Assembly: GCF_003589595.1 (NCBI RefSeq)
Contig: NW_020653711.1
Span: 4,494,777 to 4,558,776 of the forward strand
Reading direction: 5' to 3'
DNA length: 64,000 nt
Origin: Hyposmocoma kahamanoa
Lineage: Eukaryota > Arthropoda > Insecta > Lepidoptera > Cosmopterigidae
Of the stretch, positions 21,976 through 33,500 are shown piece by piece. Under the pieces are notes generated by a model, which saw only the letters and a program-made list of their open reading frames with translations, was not told the origin of the DNA and did no database searches. Both the position numbers and the translations under genes were made by a program. Positions within the stretch are counted from its first letter, which is position 1. Each line of letters begins with the position of its first letter.

Positions 21976-23518
21976 CACACATCAAAAAAAGTTTGCGATC
22001 AATAGCATAAGCTCCTATAATTCTTTAAATTTAACTTTATCAAGAAAAAATCTATGTTGTATGCTTTCTTTAAATAGGAATACCCTGTTTGAAATTAAAA
22101 TATAAAACTATTTTTTATTATTTATTTCAAAAAATTGAGCCATTAATCATAATGTAATAGTGATAGAAATTTCATAGAAAGAAAAAGACTGTTTAATTAA
22201 ACTTAAACAACAATTTATTATTAAAAGGTGTGAATTCAATATAAAATAACTCCTCCCCTGGCTCGAATACAAGCGAAAATCCTCCTGGGCATGCTGAGGA
22301 TCAAGTTATCCAGCATTTCCTGGGGTAACCTATCCCATTCTTCAATAGCGGCTTCCCTGAGCTCTGGAACTGTCTGGGGACTTGGCTCACGGTTCCATAC
22401 TGCTCGTTTAAGAGCATCCCACGCGTGCTCTATTGGGTTTAAGTCGGGCGAGCCGGCAGGCCAGTCTAATCGTGTGATATCGTATTCTTGAAGAGCAGCA
22501 TTGACTCGTTGAGCTCGATGTGCGGGCGCAATATCATCGACCAGTACAAATTGGTGCCCATGGTTTACTCGGAATGGTCTGACGATATCATCAATAGCAA
22601 CAGCTTTGTACATGTCTGCTGTCATGAAGCCCCGATACGGGATCAAAGGCGTTCTAGCTCCAATCATAATGCCACCCCAAAAGGACACCGATTTTTCGCC
22701 TTGCTGAACTGTTCCAGTGGCAGTTCTTTGTCTTTCACGGTCGCCTGGTCTTCTCCAGACACGGACACGTCGGTTATCTGGATGAGTGCTGATTCGGGAT
22801 TCGTCAACGAAGAGACAGTTTTGCCAAATGTTTTCGTCCTCACCTTCTTCATTTTGCCGAAGTCTAGCCCACTGCAATCTTCGTTGTTGACGTTGCCGGG
22901 AATTGAGCGGAGCTCGCCAAGACCTCCGTGCTCGTAATCCAGCCTGGTGCAAGCAATTGCGAACGGTCTGCGTGCTAACTTCAAGCCCAGAGGCGGCCCT
23001 GACTTCTGCTTTTATTTTAGTGGCGTTGATTGTTGGATCACGGGCTGCCAGCAATCTAATATAGCGCTTTTGGGCAGCTGTCAAAACAGTTGGGCGACCG
23101 CTGCGGGGTCGGTCAGCTAAATTCTCCATTCCGTGATACCTCTGCAACGTAGCCACGACACAGGATTGGGATATAGCAAGTCTGCGTGCTATTACTCTCG
23201 TGGTGTATCCTTCTTCCCTCAAAGTTACTATTCTAGCTCGTAAAACCTCTGATAATCCTCTTGGCATTTTTTCAATCACAACTTTCCGCGAAAAATATCT
23301 TGAATCGCTTATAATTGACTAAATCAGATTTCTGAATGAGCGTAAGCTAGGACTGAAAGCCGTTTTATATGAAAAAACAATTGAACGGGGTCATTGTTTT
23401 ATGTTCTAATTTATTTTTAAATAAAGAATCTAAAAAGAAGAAAAAATCATAATATAATCTACAGTAACAAAAAAGATTTCAGTTTTTCGAAGTGATCGCA
23501 AACTTTTTTTGATGTGTG
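21976..23518 (-). mobile_element. Tc1-like DNA transposon, structurally complete
   Basis: A 1543-bp element with perfect 26-bp terminal inverted repeats: left 21976-22001, beginning CACACATCAAAAAAAGTTTG, and right 23493-23518, its exact complement. TA dinucleotides flank both ends (21974-21975 and 23519-23520), the Tc1/mariner target duplication. One uninterrupted transposase ORF lies inside. Perfect ends and an open ORF point to a recent insertion. Confidence 0.95.
22236..23267 (-). CDS. Tc1-like transposase, intact ORF
   Basis: A 343-residue ORF, the usual length for Tc1 transposases, which cut and paste their own element in the nucleus. I start it at the ATG at 23267 (MPRGLSEVLRARI); the four codons above it begin with GTG. 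A paired helix-turn-helix DNA-binding region occupies about residues 1-115, with a GRP linker at 57-59. The DDE catalytic domain follows: D155 in LFVDES, D245 in VLVDDIAPAH, and E280 in SPDLNPIEHAW, with exactly 34 residues between D245 and E280 (D,D34E). An oddity is Ile246, where nearly all Tc1 proteins have Asn (DNAPxH). No frameshift or stop is present. Perfect terminal repeats surround the ORF. Activity is inference. Confidence 0.93.
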   Translation of the reverse strand: MPRGLSEVLRARIVTLREEGYTTRVIARRLAISQSCVVATLQRYHGMENLADRPRSGRPTVLTAAQKRYIRLLAARDPTINATKIKAEVRAASGLEVSTQTVRNCLHQAGLRARRSWRAPLNSRQRQQRRLQWARLRQNEEGEDENIWQNCLFVDESRISTHPDNRRVRVWRRPGDRERQRTATGTVQQGEKSVSFWGGIMIGARTPLIPYRGFMTADMYKAVAIDDIVRPFRVNHGHQFVLVDDIAPAHRAQRVNAALQEYDITRLDWPAGSPDLNPIEHAWDALKRAVWNREPSPQTVPELREAAIEEWDRLPQEMLDNLILSMPRRIFACIRARGGVILY

Positions 23519-23520
23519 TA

Positions 23521-26038
23521 TCTATATTTTGGCAGCTAAACTTCCAAAGCAATTCCTAATTGACATATTAAAATGGTAAATAATTTTATCTATCTCTGAA
23601 AAACAAAACAATTTGATTTGATCTCAATTCTAATATCAGTCGAGATGAAGTTTTATTGGAAATGCAAGTGTCAATAGCAAGCAATTTTGACAAATTTCAC
23701 ATGTCATTTGACATAGAACGATTTTATAAAAAATGGAATTACATAAAAACTACTGACATGCGTGAGAAAAGTTTTTGTTTGCCGCCATTTCGCCCGTAAC
23801 ATGCGGTTCCACACATCATAGAGAGCTTATAATATGTGTATGGATAAAGCAGTGTATGTAACTGTACATAATTAGGCATTAAAACACTCGTGTGATGTTT
23901 TTATGAAACTCGCCTGTCGGCTCGTATAAACCCACACTCGTAATTTAATGCCTTTCATTATGTAATAGTCACATAAACTACTCTAATATGTTATAAAGAA
24001 GTAAAAAATATGACTTATTTTATTTTACTTTTTTTGTCAAATTATTAAATGGTTAAATTTATTGAAACGTGTAAAAAAGTAAAATGTGTAAAGTTTCTTA
24101 ATGGAATAGAAATCTCCTTGCCACGACATTAGCTTGCATTTAAACAGAAGATTATTATTTGTAATTTTTATATCCTAGGCATAAAGTAACCTGTCTAGGC
24201 TCGCTAGGAGTAGTACGTACAGGTACAACATGGCACAACGATACTATTCTAATTATTTGATCTTATTACAATAAAACATGATTCCGAATGCAAGTGTTAG
24301 TATGTTAAGATGTTTGCATCTCATTAACGATGATACAAATTCCTTGGATAAATGGTTTATGATTTGTATTAGATAATAAAGTATAAAAAGGAAAAAGTGT
24401 CGCCAGAATTATTTTTGTTTCTCAGAAACGGTTTGCAGAGACATTTTTATCCTATAACGTTATTGCAATACATTCTCTAACTTTGACACTTAATTTTCCA
24501 ACAAAACTACAGAAGCTATTTATTCGTAGTACGTGAGTATTTCTAGAAACCAAATAGCAAATTTGTGAAACTTGTTGCATACGTGAATGCACAATGGTTC
24601 ACCTTAGAGGTTTAGAAAATTAGTACGTCTAGTACAAAGATATTAAATCGCTTTTATATTTTTCAATTACCTTTATGGTCATGCAAACAGTCGACTGCAC
24701 TCTTTTTGATTTTAGATAGTCTTTAAGAAGTGAAATATAGTTGAATCTTGAACGTATATTTCCAGTTGTGCCCAGAAATTTAATGACCAGAGAAAAGGGA
24801 GGTAAATGTGGCATCGTCCTAGAGGGTCTAGGAAACATATCAGAGCAAAGAGACTTGAAGAGAGCTACACCGAGAAGAGCGTTGCTCTTGAATACAAAAG
24901 AAGAAAGCCCGATTAACAGTCAGCTGCAACCAGGAGTCTGTAGTTAGAGTTGCTGTTATCAGAGTCCAAGATATCTTCAAATCTAAGTTACAATTGTAGC
25001 AGAAAGCAACTAACACCTAAATTTTGAACTTAGAAGCAGTATATTACTATTGAAATTTAGGTACTGTATACGCCAATTCACATAACAACCGTGTCAATTT
25101 CCCTTGTTAAAAATTACTAAAAATGCTTAGTGAGTACATGTCCACGTTAAGGATGGGGCAACCTCCGTGTTGCCCCATCATCCCCCCATGCCCATGCCAA
25201 TGCCATGCCAAGCCCCACGTCAAAGTTGGTCTATTGCGAAATATTTATCAGTCATTTGAGCCCACAGGAACAAAATTATTAAATGAACCGGGCATTGAAC
25301 AAACAAATAAATAAAACACCATAACGTGCTACTAGAAAGAATAAAAGAAGTTGTTAACTATTTCTTTGACTCTCGACAAAGGCGGTACTAAATTGAAAAG
25401 TTTTCATCTCCTCGATCGTTAGAGATAAAACCGACTGCAATCTATTGCCGCAGACAATATGGGCTGGGCACAAATGCGCATAATTCATTGACGACCACGC
25501 CCTACTGTACCACGGGTCAGCATTGTGTATTGACCCACTACTATTTATTATAGTCTCAATTAATATAATGGTAAGACTCATCATGAGTAGATCTTTATAT
25601 CAAACAAAATGTATATATAATACTGTCATTGTTGATCAAAGGGTCTTATATAAAACTTTTATAAGATGAGTTTGAGAAATGTTGGTTGGGAACTTTATCC
25701 TTCCGAGTTCCAAAAGCTTTTGGAATTTCCTTTCCAAAGCAGTTTTCGCATATAGAAGATGCCAGTATCAATTCAGGCATATTCCATATAGCATATATTG
25801 TTAATTAATTTATCAAAACTTCATAACTAAAAATAAAACATAAAAACATGTTTCAAAACCAGTAACGTTGCCTTCAGTCAATGACCCGTTAGCTTTGTCA
25901 TAGTCTAGTTCCTTTCTTTTATTTTTATCCGGTGCATGTGAGAAAATCATTAAGTCTGCTATACTGGACACAAAAATTCATGGAGTGCATACCTGCCAAA
26001 AGGTTTAGAAAAATAGTTTTTAAATTATAAATAATTGA
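23521..26038. other. Non-coding stretch with small hairpins
   Basis: No gene recognised. An imperfect inverted repeat (AGGCATTAAA...TTTAATGCCT) spans about 23874-23960. A GC-rich hairpin is at 25152-25179. The ORFs at 24741-24947 and 25123-25314 have no recognisable motif. Confidence 0.5.
25152..25179. repeat. Perfect 11-bp GC-rich hairpin
   Basis: GATGGGGCAAC at 25152-25162 and its exact complement at 25169-25179 flank the 6-base loop CTCCGT. It is followed by an ATGCC-rich irregular repeat (25187-25215). Confidence 0.8.
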
Positions 26039-26922
26039 ACCGCAGAACTGGGGGCCTACCATAACCTTTCCAAAAACAATCATATTTCAATGTAAGCATA
26101 AAGTAAGCTTATTGTAATATTAGTCATATTCGTACCATGACAAACCTGTCAACCAAGCAATGTATTATTGCTAAAGTGACTGAAAGAACGAATGATTTCC
26201 CTATATTGTCTATTCCTTACTAAAAGTAGGAAAGAAATAACGCTACATGAATTGCATAATGCCATCTCTTTCTTTTTTGATGTTCTGAATCGTGTTATCG
26301 TATCGTAAGTAGTAATGTTAAAGTACTTAATATTATTTATATTCAGAGAATTTAAAAAAATAAAAGTATGTAATAATGAAATCTATTAAAATTACGTTGT
26401 ATTCAATTATTATTCCGCATTTTCATGAAGAAAAATAAATAAAACTATATTTATATAGTCTAGTGTCAACTGTTAGTTTCGCCAAGGAGCATATAGAAGG
26501 CGCTGTCATAATTTTACGAAATAAACGTCGCGTATTTTTATTTTACGAGAAATTATTTCCTGTCTGCTATTAAATAAAAAATAAACAAAATATTGAAGAG
26601 ATATATATAAATAAATAAGTTCAACTTAACTTTTAATTATTACAAATCAATATTAGGACAATAAAACTAAAAATAATATTGTTTCCATTGCATCCGTGCA
26701 ACTATTTTAAGATTGCTAAATTTGACATAAGAGCAATATTACTTTAATGTCAAAGTCGCGCCATAGTACGAACTGAGTGAATGAATAGTTACAAAGCTGC
26801 CAATAAAACATTTTAACATTACAAGTAAGCTTACTTTAAGCGCGTTATGGTACGAAAAGTCAATGTAGCGTTAGAGTAATATTGTTTTAAGAAGTTGTGG
26901 TAGGCCCTCTGGTCCTTGCGGT
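26039..26922. mobile_element. Probable non-autonomous DNA element, imperfect TIRs
   Basis: The left end, reading ACCGCAGAACTGGGGGCCTA from 26039 and continuing CCATAACC, is an imperfect inverted copy of the right end at about 26890-26922 (GTTGTGGTAGGCCCTCTGG, TCCTTGCGGT). Inner blocks are also inverted between the ends: AAAGTAAGCTTA versus TAAGCTTACTTTAA, and CGTACCATGAC versus GTTATGGTACG. No coding sequence lies inside. I could not find a clear target duplication. Confidence 0.6.
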
Positions 26923-27495
26923 AGTCTCTAATATATTTGGTATTGTAGTTTTTGAACAACTTAGTTACTACCGGTTAATTGAATTAGGGATTTTCGTATA
27001 AAATTTACTGCACTAGGTTTCCAGCAAGGAGTAACATCACCTCATATCTTTTCATGAATAACGACTAAGGGTTGTAACCAATGTAAGCAAATGTCTACTG
27101 GAGTAGAATACAAATGCTGCGGTCGCTTATTGCCGTCGACTAGAGTTAGCTACATATTTTAATTATGGCTCTTTCTTCTTTTGCGGAGGAGTGCATTTTT
27201 GATGTTGTATTGATTGGTTAACATTATTAAAATAAAGACTACTCTACAGCTTTCTCTGTACGAAACTTCTTTAAACCTTGAAGCTGTATTGAAGTCGCAA
27301 ACCCGTTGGACTAGTTTGTTTCTGTGCACTTTTATAATCTATGTGCATTTGCAACAGACTTTCGTTCAAGTGTAGACGACACAAATCAGTGACAAAAGAA
27401 ATTTTAATCTAAAATAACTGACCGGTATTTTTTGTCACATTTAGATTATTTTATGACTTATTTATTGTAAAAACTCTGTGTTTAAAACAACTGTG

Positions 27496-27503
27496 TATTT
27501 AAA
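27496..27503 (+). promoter_or_regulatory. TATA-like box before the CRAL-TRIO start codon
   Basis: TATTTAAA lies 36 bases before the ATG at 27539, which would leave a very short leader. An alternative arthropod-type initiator, TCAGT, is at 27386-27390. Neither can be confirmed without transcript data. Confidence 0.2.
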
Positions 27504-27538
27504 GTTTGGTTCATAGTGTCTAATAATTCATAAACAAA

Positions 27539-27562
27539 ATGACTGTTTATAGTATTGAGCAG
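27539..27562 (+). CDS. CRAL-TRIO gene 1, exon 1 (8 codons)
   Basis: A tiny first coding exon, MTVYSIEQ, starts at an ATG preceded by AACAAA and ends at CAG before a GTAAGT donor at 27563. Phase 0. It is separated from exon 2 by a 6.0-kb intron. Confidence 0.75.
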
Positions 27563-30500
27563 GTAAGTGTATTACTTCCGGTCGTCAATCTTACAGAGCC
27601 AAAAAACAAATGGGTTTAACAATAGCGTTTTACAAGTTGTAACTTAGGGAGCCGAGACGTGGACACTAGAGTCAGGTTTTATCACAAAAGTTAAGTCAGG
27701 GAGAGGGTTCAGTAAATAGTAGTAAGAGCGAACTATGCTCGGAGTTTCTCTGAAGGATGAATTTTAATGAAGTCAAAGAACTCAAACAACAGACTTTATG
27801 TCAATCAAAATAAATAATTTATTTCTTTGTGATACACAGGTCATATAGGCGTACAAGAATGAATTTTGAATCACTGTGATCTGCCTTGCGGCATATAAGG
27901 TCTTCATGGTTTTTATGTAATTTTCATGCAATCATTTGTAATACACTGTTCAATTAATTACAACCTAATAATAATACACTAACAATAATTGTTGGTAACT
28001 GACTGGAGCGTCAGAGCATTGTGCATTTTACCTATTTATGTAATTTCCATTTAAATAGATTGTTTTAGTACCTGTAATTATAATTGTTCACTCGCTCGTT
28101 AATAATAATGAAATACGACAAGAGTAGATTTATTCGACAAAAGAAAATTCGTTCAAAACCAAAAAGAAAAATCTGCCGCAAGCATATAGAAAAATTCGTA
28201 AGGTCAGCTAGTTCCTTCCCTGGCTTGCTGATCGAAGGCTGATCGATATTTTTCCAAGTGTTCGATCTTTTTACTAATGCTTATGACAAACTAGTGGAGT
28301 CATTTCGCAAAAATAATTAAATATCATGGTGGTCAAATATCGTGACATTCAACAAACTTAAACAATAATAATGATAGATTTAATAAGTTTGTGTAGGTAA
28401 AAAAGTTAGAACACATGAAATGAAAATTTTATAAAAATTATTCAATATTGTAGACTGTCATATCACTCAGGTAATTAAATTATAATTTCTGTGTTTTTCA
28501 CAATTATTGCAATTCCTAACTCACACGAAACGATTGTTGTAGATCTATTATATCTTTTGAAGTAGAAGAATTTTGTTACATGATTTAGTTTTCAGTTAAC
28601 TAGAATGGCGCGCCCGTGTGATGAATTGAAATACTGAAGTGGCGATCATGTCAATGTAAAACATATCGCACTGCTATTACAATAAGGTTATAACTCCAAA
28701 TAAGTGAAATTTAAGATTATACCATTGTTGAACGTAAAATTTGATTCTCTACACGTCAATAAAACCGTCGTTAGAATATAATAATATTGTAAAAAACAAC
28801 TAAAAGATATCTACTTAACTACTTAACTCATACTCTCAGTACAGAGTACTAAAAAAAACCGACCTCAAAAGTACGTGGAATTACATATAATTACCAAGTT
28901 TTATGGAAATCGGTTACCGGAAAGTGCGCATACCCGGATTCATCCCCTAGTTCGCCATTTTACGGGACTTGACACAGGACATATATATAGATAGAATAAA
29001 AATCGGTTCTCACTACCCAAAGTATATCGAGAGAGAAAAAATGTATGATTGTGGCAAGATAGTCGGACGACAGGGAGTTGTTTTTGTTGTGAAGTTAATG
29101 TCCAGCAGTGGATATGTGTATGACGAAGTGTTAGACGATGAAATTGCTTGAAGAGTGAATTGCGTAGTTCAAAAATGTGCCCTTTTCAAACGGAGAACCT
29201 AATCAATAAGGCGGATAACCCAAGCGCGGAATTCTCGCATGTTTCTAAGCCGCCTGTCATGACGCCGAAAAGCACTAACTTGATACCGAAAATGTTTTAT
29301 TTCAAAATATCCACACTTGGGAAAAAAGGGCTATGGCAAAAAAACCGTTTCTAATTAAAAAACAAAGATCAGCAACGAACACACGAAAGGATCCTCGCAC
29401 GACGGCAATTATTGTTTCACCACGATGGATGGCATTACACTGTATGCCACCATTACGATGAGAAGAAGAAGCACCTAGACAAATTCGCGAGGTCGGCTGA
29501 TTAGTTCCGTAACTCAGTTGGGAGAGCGGTTTGCCCGGTCTAGCTAAACAGGTGCTGGCTCAAATCCAGCCGGACGGAAGGATTTCTTTTTATTTGTTCG
29601 AGCTTTGTAGCAACAATAACACCAACTAGTGAAGTAGTTTTACAAAAAACATGTGTTATGGTAATATAAACATGATATTCAATAAAATTCATCTGTTGCA
29701 CTTGATGTGCCACCGATTGTTCGTTGTTCGCGGCTTGCGTGCGCAACCATTTGGGTATCGGCAGAATATCAGCTCTGCAAACTTATGAAGTTGGTAGCAT
29801 TGTGCAGAGCCGAAACGTTTTCAGTATATTACTTGTTGTAAGTAGCAGTAGACCTCCTTGTGAAATGTTCTTCCAGGGAAGTACTGCCACTTTACCTATT
29901 TCTGCCGCCAAGCAGTATTGTCAGCATTACTGTGTTCCGGTTTTGAAGGGTAAGTGTGCTGGCGAAATTACAGGCACATGGGACTTGTCAACTTATGTCT
30001 CAGGGTGATAGGCGAGAAGGCAGTGCCCCTCAGATTTTTGCGATTTAAAGCTCTGAGTGGCACTGCAACTGTTATGGACAGGACGTGTAGCTTACCATCA
30101 GGCACATGACTTGTTCGTCCCGTTATTTGATATTATGAAAAAAAGAGTAGCTATAGGTACCCTTATTTACGTAGCTGACTATGTATATAGCTACGTAATG
30201 GTATATACATAATCTCATATATTCTACACATTTCTAAGTTCTCTGTTATCAATTTCTAAAATTTTATTTGACTGCGCCTCTCTTGTATGAAAATCAAATA
30301 AACCAATTTTAAATGGTATACCGTTCATTCAATATAATTTTTATTTGGTTTCAATAATTTCCTATAACTTACGTTTGATATAATATTCATATTTTATACG
30401 AACATTTTATATAAACCTCTAAATACAAAATAACTAAATTTCACATATTGCCAACTTTGAATTTCACGTGTCATGATATCACTTTTTATAAATAATAAGG

Positions 30501-33500
30501 TTAAATCCGACTCACCGTGGTACTCGTCTCTTCAATACTAGCGTGTAATTTAAATGCCGAAGGTGCGGAGGAAGTCTGGTTTCCATAATATGTTTATAAT
30601 TGCCACAATTATTATTGTTACGCACTGGATCCCAAGAAAATATATATGTATTTTATATATTATTTATTTAGCCATTATTTCGGGCTGCATGACTCATCAT
30701 ACATTCAATGTAATATAACAAACTAAGTAACTAATCTAATCTATAGACTTTAGTAAGTCATTAGAAAAATGGATATCGTATAATATACGTGTTCTATTTA
30801 GTTCAGTTGATATAAAAAAAATAGGGTATGAAAAGCGCCTATAGAATACAGCGGTTTTTTTTGTAAAATTTCGAGGTAAGTTTTAGTATAGTAATTAGTG
30901 ATATCCTCAACTTTACTACATATTTTTTCCAATGTGATTGATTCAGTACTTTCACTGTTGCATAGACTTCAAGTAATGTGTGAAAATCGTAAAAGTTTAA
31001 ATCAAAATAACGGACAATAATACAAAAAAAGATAAAACAAATAGTCTGTAAAAAAACCTAATCATGTGCTATAATCGAGAAGATATGAGCATTATTCGTA
31101 GGCACTATTAAAAAAGGCTGTTATAAAAATATTAAGTACTTTAATATAAAACACAAAATAAATGTATCTCGCTGTTTAAAGCAAAGCAAAAAACCAGCAA
31201 AAAACTTGGCTAAGCCCAGCAGCTTACGAAAATCAAAAGCTCAAAGCCAAAAGCACTTCTAATATGAATAAATAATGTGCTACACTGCGATACTAATTAC
31301 CTGCTCTCTAACAAGGGAATTCCCTATATTAGAATACCGGGGCAATGATATTTACTTCAGGGCACTACCTAGAATACCTTGAATACATCAGTGCCATCCC
31401 CCATAATCGTCGCTTGAGCTCAATTTGCATCCTTTGAAGTTTAAACTGTAGGTTTGTGGGGTCTCCATGATCTTTCTTTGTATAAAATGATACTAGGTAC
31501 AATAAAAAAAAACCAGCTCAAAAGTACGTGGAATTACATCATTTGCCAAGATTTATTCGTCTCCTAGTTTGCCACTCTTAGAGGTGGAATATTTTCTTCA
31601 AATTTAAATGGGATCAAATTGAGGTAGCCGATTTCCAACAAATAAATCAACAAAATCGGTTCACAAATGCCACCGGAGTTATTGCATACCATACATACAA
31701 AAAGAAACAGTGGAATTGAGAACCTTATGTTTTTGAAGTCGGTTAATTGAATAAAATTTCTCGGTCGAAAATTGAAACGTCGAAAAGTGGCAGTATATTT
31801 ATTAAATGTCTAAGTAAGACTCACTATTGTATCATTATAAAAAAAAATTGTTAATATTTTTAAATAAATAAAAAGACATTTATTTCTCCACAAAACATAG
31901 AAATCACAAGAATTAAGGATTAATAGAAATTACAATTGAGTAATGTGGGCAAAAAGTTAAAGATCCAATAAAGTAACCTAATTAAATTTATTTTATTATT
32001 AGAAATGAAACTCATGTTGAAATAAAAAACAAGTAATAAAAAAAACACAAAATTGATGACATTCGTTATGATTATTAATTATTAATAATTAATACAAAGA
32101 AATTGTTTTAATAATCATAGTAAGACTAGTAAAGTTATTTCACAAAAAAACTCAACATTTGATAATATTTGCTTTTTCAGACAAACCAATATTTTATTTT
32201 TATTGTGACGTACAAGTACAAGACACGGTTTTTCACGGTCACGGTTGATGACTTCCCATCTCAGTCAACAATTGCGAAATCCTTAAGACTTATATTATTA
32301 TTTTTATAGGAAGATGATGATGACGTTTAGTTCATTTCTCACCATTTCCCGTGTTTGTTTTGCAATAGCTCTTTGTTAGGTATTTTATGTGTTCTACAAC
32401 TACTACTTTAACGATGTCATTATTGATAAATATATGTAATGATGAATGATTACAGTCATGTGCTATTAATAAATATGTAACGACATTACGTGTAAACCAA
32501 TTTATCTCAGGGACTTCTAGCCTTTTTACAAGACTAATAAGCAATTTTAATTTAACATAATTTCCTGTAGAAGTAACTTGTGGAAAGAAATTGTCCATTG
32601 ACAAAATGGTTTTTTAATATTAGTTAAGGGGAAGACACTTTGTTTGTATATTTTTTATATAATATCAAATGACGGGGCGAATGAGTTGTGTGCCTGAAGG
32701 TAAGCTACCCGCCTATCCATAACAGTTGCAGTGCCACTCAGAGCTTTAAATCGCAAATATCTGAGAGGCACGGCCACTTCGCCCGTCATCCTAATACATA
32801 AGTTGACATATCCCACGTGCCTGTAATTTCACCAGCACCCTTCAAAACCGGAACATAGTAATGCTGACATTATTGCTTGGCGGCAGAAATAGATAAGTTG
32901 GCAGTACTTCCCTGGACGAACTCTTTCACAAGGTGCTCTACTGCTACTAAGTTAACCGTAACTAACATTTAAAATGGTTTTTTAATATTTGTTAAGGGGC
33001 AGACACTTTGTTTATATGTTCATAGTTTAATTAACACTGGCACTAATGTTTATTTTATTCACTATAACTTAACTACACTGACTCAAAAGGTTTCTTTGTA
33101 GTCTACACACTATAGTTGTATTGTCTAGTATCTTATGTCACTGACAGAACTTCTAGTAGTATGTAGCAGTAGTAAGTTACTAAGTTTCTACCGTTGTATG
33201 GAATGTCCGGATTGTGGTATTAGTTCCAAGCATCCGCTTGTAAAACCTGTAAATAATCTATGACAAATAATATACGTTTTTAAGGTCCATTATTTGCAAG
33301 ATGTAAAATATGAACGTGGATAGCTTTAAGGGCTTAGAAGGACCAAAGAATATATGGATTGGATGAAAGATGATATGTTTATGAAGGGCGTGATAAACGA
33401 GGTGCCGATAATAGAGACGAATTGAAGATGACATACTGCGCCGACCTTAAATAATGGTTTCAAAAGTGATGACTAGCAAAGATAGAAGTAAAACTGGTTG

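Noticed and set aside
22488..22984. ORFs of 149 and 106 codons inside the Tc1 element
   Set aside because: They are shadows of the intact transposase in other frames.
29505..29579. Functional tRNA gene
   Set aside because: The anticodon arm does not fold properly and the unit sits at the head of a repeated SINE.
32332..32604. Minus-strand 90-codon ORF in CRAL-TRIO intron 1
   Set aside because: No recognisable motif. AT-rich sequence can give this length by chance.
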